A DNA stretch of 64,000 nt from a candidate division BRC1 bacterium ADurb.Bin183 (GCA_002070185.1 MWCT01000002.1:382492-446491), one strand, 5' to 3'. Positions 42,414 through 50,882 are shown, numbered from the stretch's first letter. The notes: a model not told the origin generated them from the sequence alone. Made by a program: numbers and translations.

Positions 42414-43675
42414 ATTAACTGCGCCAGAAATCCCACGCCAAATAAGGCAAGGAAGGTGCCGAGGATGTTGCCGACAATTGCCATGAGCAACCCGACCACG
42501 GCAAGATGGGGCTGGTAAGCCGCCGCCATAACAGGGGCGCTGACAGGTCCGCCGATATTCGCTTGGCTTGCTGTTGTCGCAAAAAAGATTGGCGCTCGTA
42601 TGAGTTTTGTCCCTAAAAATAACACCGCAGCATGGATGGCAATCCAGACGACGCCCATAAAAATATAAAGAGGGAATTTGCTGACTGCGTTGAGATTTGC
42701 CTTTGCGCCAATCATGGCAAGGACGATATAAAGCAGGGCGTATCCAACGCGCGAGGCGCCGTAATCTTCTAGCTGCCGCGCTGGTGTGAGCGATAATCCC
42801 AAACCTGCAATCGTGACCAAAACAATCAAAATCGAATAATAGCCAATCACGCTTTTAACAAGTTTGTTGGCGATGGCGGCTTCCAGCAGCCCGCCCAGTT
42901 TTTGGCTGCAATAAAAACATACAAACACGACCACAAAGGCAAGTGCGATGATGTAGAGGAATTTATCGGTCCGGAGATATTTGGCGTTTTGCTCTTGAAC
43001 TTTTTTCATGTGCTCGTTGACTTCCTCAATCATGCGGGTGTCCGCCTTATTCCAAGCATCAAAACGTTTTTGAAAGGCGGATAGGGCGATGAGAAGCGCC
43101 ATCCATGAATACGCCACAAGGACATCCACTGCTATCATGGCTGAGTAAATTTCGCCCTCAACTGATGTGGGGGGGGTGCTGGCAACGCTTTCCCAGACCG
43201 CTGCCATGTTGGCTCCGCCGCCAATCCAAGAACCCGAAAGCATGGACACGCCCTTCCATAAAACCTCTTTATGTTCCATAGGCAGCCATCCCCATGCAAA
43301 AAAAGGTTTGACGACCATCATGGCGCCCAGCGCGCCGATAACCACGCCGATTGAGCCGATGAACATGATGGCGAGGGCGCGCGCGCCGAGTTTTGCGATA
43401 TCCGGCAGGCTGACGGAGATGAATAGGATGAAGAGGCTTGCGGGGAGCCCGAAATCGCGCAGGAGATTATATGCGGCAGATGCGGCGGGGAAGATGCCGA
43501 TGGTGGACATCAACATGGGAATAAAATAGACCCAGAAAACGCAGGGGAGGATATTGAAAATCCATTTGAGTTTTTTTTGCTCGGCGGCAAGGTAGATAGC
43601 CGCAACGATGCCAGCCAGCAAGGCAAAGACGCCCACAGGATTCACGGAAAGAAAGTCGTTGATGGTTTTTATCAT
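42407..43675 (-). CDS. DUF819-family multi-pass membrane protein
   Basis: 422 residues with about 11 membrane helices. It matches the DUF819 (YjcL-like) family: a SGSWIGGGANMAAV block near residue 150, a central cytoplasmic helix (ADTRMIEEVNEHMKKVQEQN), and ATTASQANIGGPVSAPVMAA near the end, the inverted-repeat-like re-entrant loops of this permease-like group. The family is thought to be transporters; substrate is not known. The start at 43675 has a weak GGAATG site. It precedes nothing obvious in the same direction, as phosphofructokinase lies upstream by 22 nt. Confidence 0.87.
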   Translation of the reverse strand: MIKTINDFLSVNPVGVFALLAGIVAAIYLAAEQKKLKWIFNILPCVFWVYFIPMLMSTIGIFPAASAAYNLLRDFGLPASLFILFISVSLPDIAKLGARALAIMFIGSIGVVIGALGAMMVVKPFFAWGWLPMEHKEVLWKGVSMLSGSWIGGGANMAAVWESVASTPPTSVEGEIYSAMIAVDVLVAYSWMALLIALSAFQKRFDAWNKADTRMIEEVNEHMKKVQEQNAKYLRTDKFLYIIALAFVVVFVCFYCSQKLGGLLEAAIANKLVKSVIGYYSILIVLVTIAGLGLSLTPARQLEDYGASRVGYALLYIVLAMIGAKANLNAVSKFPLYIFMGVVWIAIHAAVLFLGTKLIRAPIFFATTASQANIGGPVSAPVMAAAYQPHLAVVGLLMAIVGNILGTFLALFGVGFLAQLIY

Positions 43676-43697
43676 CGGTCATTCCTAATTTTTGGTT

Positions 43698-44768
43698 TTA
43701 TAATTTTTTCACGCCAAAACTGGTGCCGACCGCTTCTGCCGAGCGGAAGATGTGATGATTGCGGGGCACAGTTTTCAACCGGCGTATTGCCCTTGCTATC
43801 GGGACGGATGCGATACTATTTCCTTTTTGGGCGGTCATCTGCCCAAAACGCCCCTCTATCACAAGGTCCATTGCCCTGACGGCAAGGTCGGTGGCGAGGA
43901 TGCGGTCGAATGCGGTGGGAGGTCCGCTGCGCTGAAGATGCCCGAGAACAACGGGACGTGTTTCCAGACCTGTGGCGTCTTCGATGAGATGCGCCATATA
44001 GGCGCCGATGCCGCCGAGTTTGATGCGTCCTTTTTCCTCCGCGCCCATGACGCGCCCTTTGACCTTGACGCCCTCCGCCACGACTACGATGCTGAATTTC
44101 TTACCGACTCGCCCGCGTTCGATGACTCGCTCAAAGATTGCCTCTTCTTCATAAGGGATTTCGGGAATGAGAATCACATCCCCGCCGCCCGCGATCCCAG
44201 AAACCAGCGCAAGCCATCCGACAAAACGCCCCATCACCTCAACGACCAGCACGCGATGGTGGGACATGGCGGTGGAGTGAAGGTTGTCTATGGCTTCCAT
44301 GATTATTGAAACTGCGCTATTAAATCCAAATGTATAATCCGTTTCCATGACATCATTATCAATAGTTTTTGGGATTCCGATGACGGGGAATCCATTTTCA
44401 AAAAGCATGTTTGCCATTGTGAGCGTTCCATCTCCGCCGACGCATAAAAGGGCGTCCAGTTTCAAATTCTTAAACACCTTGTGAAAACAGGAATAATCGC
44501 CGTCAGCTACGCCGGCTTCCTTGAATGGGTTTCCCCTTGCCGTGCCGAGAATGGTTCCGCCCTGCGAGAGGATGCCCGACACGTGGTGATTTTGGAGGAG
44601 GTGCCCTTGGGATTTAACGAGTCCTATGTAACCATCTTCAATGCCAAAGACTTCTACACCATAATCATTGATGGCGGTTCTGGTCACGGCGCGGATAACT
44701 GCATTGAGACCGGGGCAGTCGCCGCCTGCGGTGACAAGCCCCACTCTTTTAATTCTCTTCCCTACCAT
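43698..44768 (-). CDS. pfkA: 6-phosphofructokinase (PfkA family)
   Basis: Start placed at the ATG at 44768, with GGAGAT upstream; the frame extends 22 codons further without support. About 356 residues. The family blocks are GLVTAGGDCPGLNAVI, GGTILGTARGNP, CVGGDGT, PKTIDND and VLGHLQRSGPPTAFDR. It makes fructose 1,6-bisphosphate from fructose 6-phosphate. At the two phosphodonor positions it has Gly (GGDG, ATP-like) and Lys (PKTIDND, PPi-like), the mixed type found in some ATP-using clades, so the donor is uncertain. A PPDK gene at the end of the window would suit PPi-linked glycolysis. Confidence 0.9.
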   Translation of the reverse strand: MVGKRIKRVGLVTAGGDCPGLNAVIRAVTRTAINDYGVEVFGIEDGYIGLVKSQGHLLQNHHVSGILSQGGTILGTARGNPFKEAGVADGDYSCFHKVFKNLKLDALLCVGGDGTLTMANMLFENGFPVIGIPKTIDNDVMETDYTFGFNSAVSIIMEAIDNLHSTAMSHHRVLVVEVMGRFVGWLALVSGIAGGGDVILIPEIPYEEEAIFERVIERGRVGKKFSIVVVAEGVKVKGRVMGAEEKGRIKLGGIGAYMAHLIEDATGLETRPVVLGHLQRSGPPTAFDRILATDLAVRAMDLVIEGRFGQMTAQKGNSIASVPIARAIRRLKTVPRNHHIFRSAEAVGTSFGVKKL

Positions 44769-44843
44769 GATTAAATCTCCGTATCCCATTAATGTTAATG
44801 AAAAAACCATTTGACTATTTGGGCGAGGCGTCAACTTTTTTAA

Positions 44844-44872
44844 TTGTTTTTTGCAAAATTTGGTTATATATA
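44844..44872 (+). promoter_or_regulatory. Possible sigma-70 promoter for the RRSGxDRR protein gene
   Basis: TTGTTT (44844-44849), 17 nt, then TATATA (44867-44872), about 50 nt before the ATG at 44922. The -35 box is weak. Confidence 0.35.
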
Positions 44873-44921
44873 CAGATTAGTTTATCTGCATCAACTCTAA
44901 TGATACAGGGGATGAGGTTAT

Positions 44922-45602
44922 ATGAAACGCTCCACTTACATGAATTACTCCAAAAAAGACTTGGAACGCCTGGATGAAAAAGAGCGCCGGCTTGCCATCC
45001 TAAAAAAATATTACGGGCGGTATGGCGAGCGCATCTTATCCATCATGATGCAGCACAGCAGCACAGAACAGGGGTTGAATAATCTTCTGAGCAGACTTGA
45101 AATTCGCGTCATGGAAGACGGCGATGAGGCAATTCATAGCGAGATTTCAAAATGGATAAGCGTTTATGGCGAGCGCAGGTTTCTGGAGATGTATAAAACC
45201 GAAGCCGGAAAACAACAATCCGCTTACGCCATCAAACCGCTTGGTCCGGCGGAAAGCCTTTCTCAGCCCGTGGCACCCACCGAGCCGCCGGCATCGCCCT
45301 CGCATCCCTCAACAGCGCCGACAGGGCATGTTCCCCCGCAGGCGCAAACGCCGTCCCCGCATGTTGAAAACTCGCCGCCTGAGGCAAAACCATCCGCTAT
45401 TACGCCGGTGGATGCAACTCAGCCGGAATCTCCTGCGCAACCCGAAAAAACCTGGCCAGAAATTGAGCGGCGAAGCGGCAAGGAACGCCGCGTCAACGAG
45501 GATCGGCGCAAGAACGTTGAATTGATTTTCAAAAACAAACGATTCGGAAGAGATAGACGCAGCGGCAAGGACAGGCGGCAAAACAGGAAACCGACCAATT
45601 AA
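44922..45602 (+). CDS. Unknown soluble protein with RRSGxDRR motif
   Basis: 226 residues. Residues 1-95 are charged and helical (DLERLDEKERRLAILKKYYG and RYGERILSIMMQHSSTEQGL). A Pro/Ala/Ser-rich linker spans about 105-180. The C-terminal 45 residues carry three Arg-rich copies of a short motif: RRSGKERR, NEDRR and RRSGKDRR. That motif is known as a frequent add-on to bacterial signalling proteins, including those that bind cyclic-di-GMP, but its function here is not shown. GATGAGG precedes the ATG. Its end nearly abuts a small minus-strand gene 12 nt away. Confidence 0.7.
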   Translation: MKRSTYMNYSKKDLERLDEKERRLAILKKYYGRYGERILSIMMQHSSTEQGLNNLLSRLEIRVMEDGDEAIHSEISKWISVYGERRFLEMYKTEAGKQQSAYAIKPLGPAESLSQPVAPTEPPASPSHPSTAPTGHVPPQAQTPSPHVENSPPEAKPSAITPVDATQPESPAQPEKTWPEIERRSGKERRVNEDRRKNVELIFKNKRFGRDRRSGKDRRQNRKPTN

Positions 45603-45614
45603 AAATCTCGTCAA

Positions 45615-45779
45615 TCAACCTTTTTTTCCGTATTGACGTTCGAGTTCCTCCAGCGTGGCGCTTTTTTTACGGCTGGAGGATTTCTTTTTCTTTTTGTAAA
45701 AAATCATATAAACTAAAACGCCCAAAGAAACGGAAAAGCCAAGAAATATCAAACTGGAAAACCAAGCGAAGTCAGGCAT
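45615..45779 (-). CDS. Small single-helix membrane protein, 54 aa
   Basis: The frame runs from an ATG at 45779, 8 nt after GGGGAG, to TGA at 45615. The product has one hydrophobic helix (FSSLIFLGFSVSLGVLVYMI) and a Lys-rich cytoplasmic tail (KKKKKSSSRKKSATLEELER, ending QYGKKG). Tails of this LEELE(R/K)xY kind resemble small helper proteins of membrane machines, such as CcmD-like subunits, but the match is only in general shape. It lies 15 nt after the lpxI stop on the same strand, so it may be the last gene of the lipid A unit. Confidence 0.68.
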   Translation of the reverse strand: MPDFAWFSSLIFLGFSVSLGVLVYMIFYKKKKKSSSRKKSATLEELERQYGKKG

Positions 45780-45794
45780 GCAAAAACTCCCCTT

Positions 45795-46634
45795 TTAGAT
45801 TGAAAGGATTGAGGCGTTTGCGCCTTCTTGAACGGCAACGATTCCGATACCATAGCGTTCGGCAAAGGCGATGGATTCCTCTTTTTGAAAAAAGAGCAGC
45901 TCGCCTGCTGTTATTGCCAAAAGGGATGCTTGAACGGCGTGCATCTTTTTGAGAGTGGTCAGCCCGATAACGGGGATGTCAAATCGGAAATCCTGATGCG
46001 TCCGGCTGACTTTGACAATTATGGAATCGGCGATGCCCAACTCGCCCACGCGCTCAATGGCGGCATTGGTGCCTTCCATAGCTTCCACAGCTATGACTGC
46101 CTTGCGGCGGTCAATCGCAATGGACTGCCCGATATCCGCATCTGCAATCCACTTGGCGATGGGATAGCCAAAACGTATGGCATCCTCCTCGTCGGATGTT
46201 AAGGGACGCGATGGGGTCAAGAGCCCCGCCGGCGGTATGAAATCTTTGAGATAGGGGCGTGTGTCAATTACCTGAATGCCCTCTTTGGCGAGTTCCTGCT
46301 CGATGGCGTAGAAAATGGTTTTAGGTTTGAAATCGGGCAGTTTCATCATAAGAACGATGCTGCGCAGATCATAATTAAACGGGTTGAGCGAGATTTTTTG
46401 TTTGATGCGCCCAATCATGGCAACATGGCGGACGCCCTCTTTTTTGCAAATCTGTATAACTGAGCTGAACTTGCCGAGTTTGATCCAGTGCATGGCATCG
46501 GCATATTGTTCAATATCCGGCCAAGTGATGCCCTCGATGCCCACGATGGTTACATGGATACCTTGGGAGCGCGCTCCCTGCGCCACATGGATAGGCGGCT
46601 TGCCTTCGCCGGCGATGATTCCTATTTTTTCCAA
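45795..46634 (-). CDS. lpxI: UDP-2,3-diacylglucosamine pyrophosphatase LpxI
   Basis: 279 residues matching LpxI (DUF1009) along its length: KIGIIAGEGKPPIHVAQGAR, the FSSVIQICKKEGVRHVAMIG block, and the C-terminal domain with VEAMEGTNAAIERVG and VSRTHQDFRFDIPVIGL. LpxI hydrolyses UDP-2,3-diacyl-GlcN to lipid X in lipid A synthesis, replacing LpxH. The start is TTG at 46634 with GGAG upstream. It lies 39 nt after fabZ, in the minus-strand lipid A cluster; lpxA, usually between these genes, is not in the window. Confidence 0.93.
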   Translation of the reverse strand: MEKIGIIAGEGKPPIHVAQGARSQGIHVTIVGIEGITWPDIEQYADAMHWIKLGKFSSVIQICKKEGVRHVAMIGRIKQKISLNPFNYDLRSIVLMMKLPDFKPKTIFYAIEQELAKEGIQVIDTRPYLKDFIPPAGLLTPSRPLTSDEEDAIRFGYPIAKWIADADIGQSIAIDRRKAVIAVEAMEGTNAAIERVGELGIADSIIVKVSRTHQDFRFDIPVIGLTTLKKMHAVQASLLAITAGELLFFQKEESIAFAERYGIGIVAVQEGANASILSI

Positions 46635-46673
46635 TTGGCAACTCCTGTTGTGTAGGTCTGCCCTTTGCCTGCA

Positions 46674-47141
46674 TTAGGCGGAGCGAGTGTTTGGCGCCAG
46701 CATGAAAGAGATATCGGCTTCCGCGGCAATTTGTCCATTAACGGAGGCGATCCCATGAACCTTGCCAAAAGAGCCTTTGAGACGCATGTCGCACAGTTTC
46801 AAATCCAGCCGGTCGCCGGGAACAACCGGTCGGCGGAAGCGGGCGTTGTCCACGCCAGCCAAAAAGGCGATGCGCCCGCGATTTTCAGGCTTAGCCAGAA
46901 TAAAAACAGCGCCCATTTGCGCCAGCGCTTCGATGACCAAAACGCCGGGCATGATGGGCTTGACAGGGAAATGTCCCTGAAAAAAGGGCTCGTTGATTGT
47001 AAGGTTTTTATATCCCTCCACATTGCCTTGTTCATCAAAATTCAAAACTTTGTCCACGAGCAGGAACGGGAAACGGTGGGGGATAATCTCGCAAATTTGT
47101 TCCACGTCGAGCGGCGGGGTGTAAATTTTTGGCTCGCTCAT
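46674..47141 (-). CDS. fabZ: 3-hydroxyacyl-ACP dehydratase FabZ
   Basis: 155 residues with the hot-dog fold. The motifs are ICEIIPHRFPFLLVD (catalytic His) and FFQGHFPVKPIMPGVLVIEALAQ in part, read as GHFP then MPGVLVIEALAQ (catalytic Glu). It dehydrates 3-hydroxyacyl-ACP in fatty acid elongation. Its ATG overlaps the lpxC stop by 4 nt, the classic linkage that balances fatty acid and lipid A synthesis for the shared hydroxyacyl-ACP pool. In some related bacteria the two are fused in one polypeptide; here they are separate but coupled. Confidence 0.95.
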   Translation of the reverse strand: MSEPKIYTPPLDVEQICEIIPHRFPFLLVDKVLNFDEQGNVEGYKNLTINEPFFQGHFPVKPIMPGVLVIEALAQMGAVFILAKPENRGRIAFLAGVDNARFRRPVVPGDRLDLKLCDMRLKGSFGKVHGIASVNGQIAAEADISFMLAPNTRSA

Positions 47142-47971
47142 GATTCTATTTCCTTTCTGATTAATTTGACAAAGCGGGCGTGGGAGTTATGACCGCTGCG
47201 CGATGCGGTGACATGCGCTTTCAACGGAGCGCCCAAAAGATATAAATCTCCGATTAGGTCCAGCAATTTATGCCGGGCGGGGTCATCGGGGTGATTCATT
47301 TTTCCACATACAAGACCCTTTTCGCCGAAAACCAGCGATGATTTCATTGTGCCGCCTTTGAGAAGTCCCCAGTCCAGCATGTTTTTAACGTCCTTTTCAA
47401 AGCAAAAGGTTTGGGCGGATGCCAGTTCTTTGATAAAGTTTTCTTTTGTGACTTCGAGGGTGAAGGATTGGTTGCCGATAAGGGGATGGGGGTAACTGGC
47501 AAAAAACGTTGCTCGGAAGGAATCCGCCGGAAAGGCGGTCATTTCTACATCGCCGTCTTTATAGACAATGGGATGGGATAAGGCGATGAATCGGCGGGGT
47601 TCTTTTTGCTTTTCGATGCCTGCATCTTTGATGAGCGAGACGAACATCATGGCGCTGCCGTCATCAAAAGGGGGTTCCTCGTTGTCTATTTCTATGACCA
47701 GATTATCTATTTCGAAGGCGCAAAGGACGGACATCAAGTGTTCAATGAGGCGCACCTGCGCGCCATTTCGTCCGACAGTGCTGCACATAATGGGGGTTTC
47801 GATGTAGTGATCATAACGGGCGGGGATTTCCGGTTTGCCGGGTAAGTCCACGCGCCGGAAACGGATTCCGCTATTAGGGGGGGCGGGCTGGAAGACCATG
47901 CGGGTTTGTTTGTTTGTGTGCAGCCCGATGCCTTTGTATTCGATTATTTTTTTTATCGTTTTTTGATGCAT
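47138..47971 (-). CDS. lpxC: UDP-3-O-acyl-GlcNAc deacetylase LpxC
   Basis: Start placed at the ATG at 47971 (MHQKTIKKIIEYKGIGLHTN), with AAGG upstream; the frame extends 18 codons further but would overlap the previous gene by 34 nt. 277 residues with the two-domain LpxC fold: GIGLHTNK near the N-terminus, IEHLMSVLCAFEIDNL (first zinc His) and KMNHPDDPARHKLLDLIGDL (zinc His and Asp, plus catalytic His). It performs the committed, zinc-dependent step of lipid A synthesis. The cluster therefore shows that the organism makes LPS. Confidence 0.94.
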   Translation of the reverse strand: MHQKTIKKIIEYKGIGLHTNKQTRMVFQPAPPNSGIRFRRVDLPGKPEIPARYDHYIETPIMCSTVGRNGAQVRLIEHLMSVLCAFEIDNLVIEIDNEEPPFDDGSAMMFVSLIKDAGIEKQKEPRRFIALSHPIVYKDGDVEMTAFPADSFRATFFASYPHPLIGNQSFTLEVTKENFIKELASAQTFCFEKDVKNMLDWGLLKGGTMKSSLVFGEKGLVCGKMNHPDDPARHKLLDLIGDLYLLGAPLKAHVTASRSGHNSHARFVKLIRKEIES

Positions 47972-47991
47972 ATCTAACCTTGCAAGGGATT

Positions 47992-48693
47992 TTAATTTTG
48001 CGCCCAGCAGCCGCGTTGCCGCCATTCAAGAATTTGGACGCGGGCGCGCGCGTCTATGAGTTCGCGGAAAAGGCGCATTTTAAATGGGCGCAACGGTTCT
48101 TCGCGGCTCCTCTTATGTTTTTCTTGCCGGAGGTAAAACTCAAAATCATCTGGCAGCTCGTCCTGACCAAGGGTCAGGAACGATTCGCGGAAATCCATAT
48201 ATTTAATCAATTCATCAAGTTCAGAATCCTCCCGCAGGAGGAGGCGGCGTAGGATGCGGCGCCCGAGCGCGCGCTGAAGCCGCTGCCGCGGCGTGAGCGC
48301 AAAGGAATCAAGGGCATCGCCGTCTCTCTGGAGCCGTTGGCGCAAATCCTGCAGGATGCCTTGTCGGGCGTAAAAAACATCCCGCGCTTGAAAGACGCGT
48401 TCATCGGGCTTGGTCTCTGCGATAAAAATCTTTTCAAAGGGGGCGTATGCGGGGCGTTGCTCCATCTCCCTTTTCATTTTGATAATACGAAACTCTTTTA
48501 TGGAACGTCCTTCAGGTCGCATGGGTTTCAGATTGCGCCAGTATGCGGTTAGCGGGTGCGAAAGATTCTCGCGCAATCTCTGGCGCGCCTTCGTCTCAGA
48601 TACCAGCCCTTCCTTTTGTTCTGCCATAGCGGAAAAACCGTTATAAAAAAAGGCAAAAAACAAAAATATTATAATAAAAGCAAAAAGACGCAT
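47992..48693 (-). CDS. Exported Arg-rich protein, 233 aa, unknown
   Basis: A signal peptide (LFAFIIIFLFFAFFYNGF) precedes a strongly charged helical region: ARQRLRENLSHPLTAYW, ILQDLRQRLQRDGDALD and LTPRQRLQRALGRRILRRL. No conserved enzyme motif is seen. It starts at 48693 after AGGGGG and ends 20 nt before lpxC, so it may be a lipid A cluster member. A hairpin precedes its ribosome site (48704-48721). No family is recognised; a periplasmic helical partner is the most that can be inferred. Confidence 0.65.
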   Translation of the reverse strand: MRLFAFIIIFLFFAFFYNGFSAMAEQKEGLVSETKARQRLRENLSHPLTAYWRNLKPMRPEGRSIKEFRIIKMKREMEQRPAYAPFEKIFIAETKPDERVFQARDVFYARQGILQDLRQRLQRDGDALDSFALTPRQRLQRALGRRILRRLLLREDSELDELIKYMDFRESFLTLGQDELPDDFEFYLRQEKHKRSREEPLRPFKMRLFRELIDARARVQILEWRQRGCWAQN

Positions 48694-48703
48694 TTACCCC
48701 CTG

Positions 48704-48721
48704 CCCAAACAAACGTTTGGG
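48704..48721. promoter_or_regulatory. Hairpin just upstream of the Arg-rich protein gene
   Basis: CCCAAAC, AAAC, GTTTGGG forms a perfect 7-bp stem with a 4-nt loop and contains the 10-bp palindrome CAAACGTTTG. It lies 3 nt from the ribosome site of the minus-strand gene and could be an operator or a mRNA structure. Read on the plus strand it is followed by a T-rich stretch, but there is no plus-strand gene for it to end. Confidence 0.4.
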
Positions 48722-48908
48722 TTTTCTATTTCCCGCCAACTATAGTCTGTCAATAATATTCTGAATGATGATTGGCATGAGCCATATTTCAAAGGGTGAA
48801 AAAACGACCGCAAAAACAGCAAGGGCTGGGCTCTTTCGGAGTTTATTGATTGACATCGTTAAGCGGCGCAAATAGGGATTAAATATATATTTGAGTGGGT
48901 GAGTATAG

Positions 48909-49670
48909 ATGGCTGAAACGAAAAGCCCGTTATCCGTTTTGGTGTTGGGAATCGGCGATTTTTTTTCGCGAAAATATTATCATACGAGCATGGTTTTGCT
49001 TGCCGAGGGTCGCCCCATCTTCGTGGATTGTCCGGATCCGCTGCCCAAGATGCTCCACGAAGCCTCGCGCAAATCGGGCATCAATCTAAGTCTGAGCGAT
49101 GTTGACAATGTTATTCTCACGCATCTGCATGGCGACCATGCCAACGGGCTGGAGTCGCTGGGTTTTTTCAGTAAGTTTATGCGGCATAAAAAACCGACTC
49201 TGCACACAATTCCGGAAGCGGCGGATGTCATCTGGGATAATCGGCTGAAAGCCTCGATGGGCCCGCTTGTGGACGGCGATTTTGTGCCGTGCGGCGAGAT
49301 GTGTCTTGAAGATTTTTTTCGCATAAGGATTTTGAAACCGGGAAAATGGTTCAACGTTTCGGGCGTGAAAATCAAAATCCATTATTCTAAACATTTTATT
49401 CCCTGTTTTGGATTTAAGGCGTTCTTCAAAGGGCGAAGATTTGGCTATAGTTCGGACACCGTATTTGATCCGGCGCACATCGAATTTCTCAGCGATTGCG
49501 ACCTCATCATTCACGAGACCAACAAAGGCGGGCATACGGAATATGAAAAACTCTTGATGCTGCCGGAGGAGATAAAGCAAAAGATGATGTTGATTCATGT
49601 GCGTGATGATTTTAATGCGAGAACGTCGAAAATACGCGTTGCGCGCGAGGGCGGACTTTATCAGGTTTGA
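48909..49670 (+). CDS. MBL-fold metallo-hydrolase
   Basis: 253 residues with the metallo-beta-lactamase fold: LTHLHGDHANGLESLG gives the HxHxDH zinc signature, with later ligands in YSKHFIPCFGF, RFGYSSDTVFDP and DLIIHETN. The layout is close to RNase Z-like and phosphodiesterase-like MBL proteins, but the exosite arm of tRNase Z is not evident, so function cannot be assigned further. Start ATG at 48909; a weak TTGACA at 48850 may be part of its promoter. It precedes nadD by 54 nt on the same strand. Confidence 0.88.
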   Translation: MAETKSPLSVLVLGIGDFFSRKYYHTSMVLLAEGRPIFVDCPDPLPKMLHEASRKSGINLSLSDVDNVILTHLHGDHANGLESLGFFSKFMRHKKPTLHTIPEAADVIWDNRLKASMGPLVDGDFVPCGEMCLEDFFRIRILKPGKWFNVSGVKIKIHYSKHFIPCFGFKAFFKGRRFGYSSDTVFDPAHIEFLSDCDLIIHETNKGGHTEYEKLLMLPEEIKQKMMLIHVRDDFNARTSKIRVAREGGLYQV

Positions 49671-49724
49671 GGGAGCGGAGACGGGGACAAAAAACGAGAA
49701 CGAACCACGAACGCGAATAATAAA

Positions 49725-50279
49725 ATGCATGTTCCTATCGGGATATTTGGCGGGACGTTTGATCCGCCGCACATCAGCCACACGCTTGCCGTGCTATACG
49801 CGCTGGAAACAGGCGGGCTGGAAAGGATTGTCGTTATTCCCTGTTTCAAGCATCCGCTCGGGAAATCCGCCTCAACTTTTGAACATCGCCTTGCCATGAC
49901 GCGCCTTGCAATGGAGCCAATCGGAGAGCGCGCAATCGTTTCCGATATTGAGGCAAGACGCGATGGAGCCAGCTATACGATTGATACCGTGCGCAGCATG
50001 ATAAAAGAGATGCCCAATGCGGAGATATCGCTCATAATCGGCTCGGATATTCTGAAGGAGACGCGTCTTTGGAAGGACTTTGCCGAATTGGAAAAGATGG
50101 CTCGCATCATTGTGATTCCGCGTCCGGGGGGAGAAAATCCGCCGGCGGCGCGTTTTTTTCTTCCGGACATCAGCAGCACAGAGATACGCCGCCGTTTAAA
50201 AAGCGGAGAAGATGTTCTGCCGTTTCTTTCGAGGCGCGTCCTTGAATACATTCGGCGGCATAAACTTTATCAAGAATGA
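49725..50279 (+). CDS. nadD: Nicotinate-nucleotide adenylyltransferase
   Basis: 184 residues of the HIGH-type nucleotidyltransferase family. GIFGGTFDPPHISHTL binds ATP, LIIGSDILKETRLWKDF is the substrate loop, and ISSTEIRRRLKSGED is the C-terminal signature, matching NadD rather than CoaD. It makes deamido-NAD from nicotinate mononucleotide and ATP in NAD synthesis. At 184 residues it is slightly shorter than usual. It lies 3 nt before a pseudopilin gene, an unusual neighbour. Confidence 0.93.
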   Translation: MHVPIGIFGGTFDPPHISHTLAVLYALETGGLERIVVIPCFKHPLGKSASTFEHRLAMTRLAMEPIGERAIVSDIEARRDGASYTIDTVRSMIKEMPNAEISLIIGSDILKETRLWKDFAELEKMARIIVIPRPGGENPPAARFFLPDISSTEIRRRLKSGEDVLPFLSRRVLEYIRRHKLYQE

Positions 50280-50282
50280 AAA

Positions 50283-50870
50283 ATGAACCGCGGTTTTACA
50301 CTTATTGAATTGCTAATTGTAGTGGCAATTATCGCCATCCTTGCCGCAATTGCGGTGCCGAATTTTTTGGAGGCGCAGACGCGCTCTAAGGTAAGCCGCT
50401 GCAAGGCGGACATGCGCTCGCTGGCGACGGGCATCGAGGCTTATGCAGTTGAGTATAATTTTTACCCGCTCAATGGTTCGCTGGATGCCGGGGGCGGGAT
50501 TCAAAACCCGCAACAAAATCAAACCCTCGCGCCCGCCCACAAATTCATTAATGAAAAATTGACCACGCCGGTGGCTTATGTGACGCAATTATTTTTTGAC
50601 CCTTTTATTCTGCCCGAAAGCGCGCCTTACGCGGACTGGCGTCCTTACTGGTCGCGTTATTTTTACACCAACTTCGACTGGTTTACCAAATTCACGCACC
50701 CGTCGCCGCCGCCGGTCGTCGCCGTTAAAAAGGCAATTTACGGCACATGGGTTCTGACCGGCGCCGGACCTGACAAGGATCGCCTCGACCTTGCCCGCGA
50801 CCTCCCCTACGACCCCACCAACGGAACTGTTTCGGATGGGGATATTATAAGGGGAACGAGGGTTCAATAA
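50283..50870 (+). CDS. Type II secretion-like pseudopilin
   Basis: 195 residues: leader MNRG, then FTLIELLIVVAIIAIL and VPNFLEAQTRSKVSR, then IEAYAVEYNFYPLNGSLDAG. The C-terminal part includes VLTGAGPDKDRLDL, the GspG-like loop, and ends in YDPTNGTVSDGDIIRGTRVQ, the same tail as in the pseudopilins at 8.9 and 26.1 kb. Glu at mature position 5 and Gly before the cleavage site are as expected for a prepilin peptidase substrate. It starts 3 nt after nadD. No secretion apparatus is nearby. Confidence 0.92.
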   Translation: MNRGFTLIELLIVVAIIAILAAIAVPNFLEAQTRSKVSRCKADMRSLATGIEAYAVEYNFYPLNGSLDAGGGIQNPQQNQTLAPAHKFINEKLTTPVAYVTQLFFDPFILPESAPYADWRPYWSRYFYTNFDWFTKFTHPSPPPVVAVKKAIYGTWVLTGAGPDKDRLDLARDLPYDPTNGTVSDGDIIRGTRVQ

Positions 50871-50882
50871 CAAAAAAATCAA

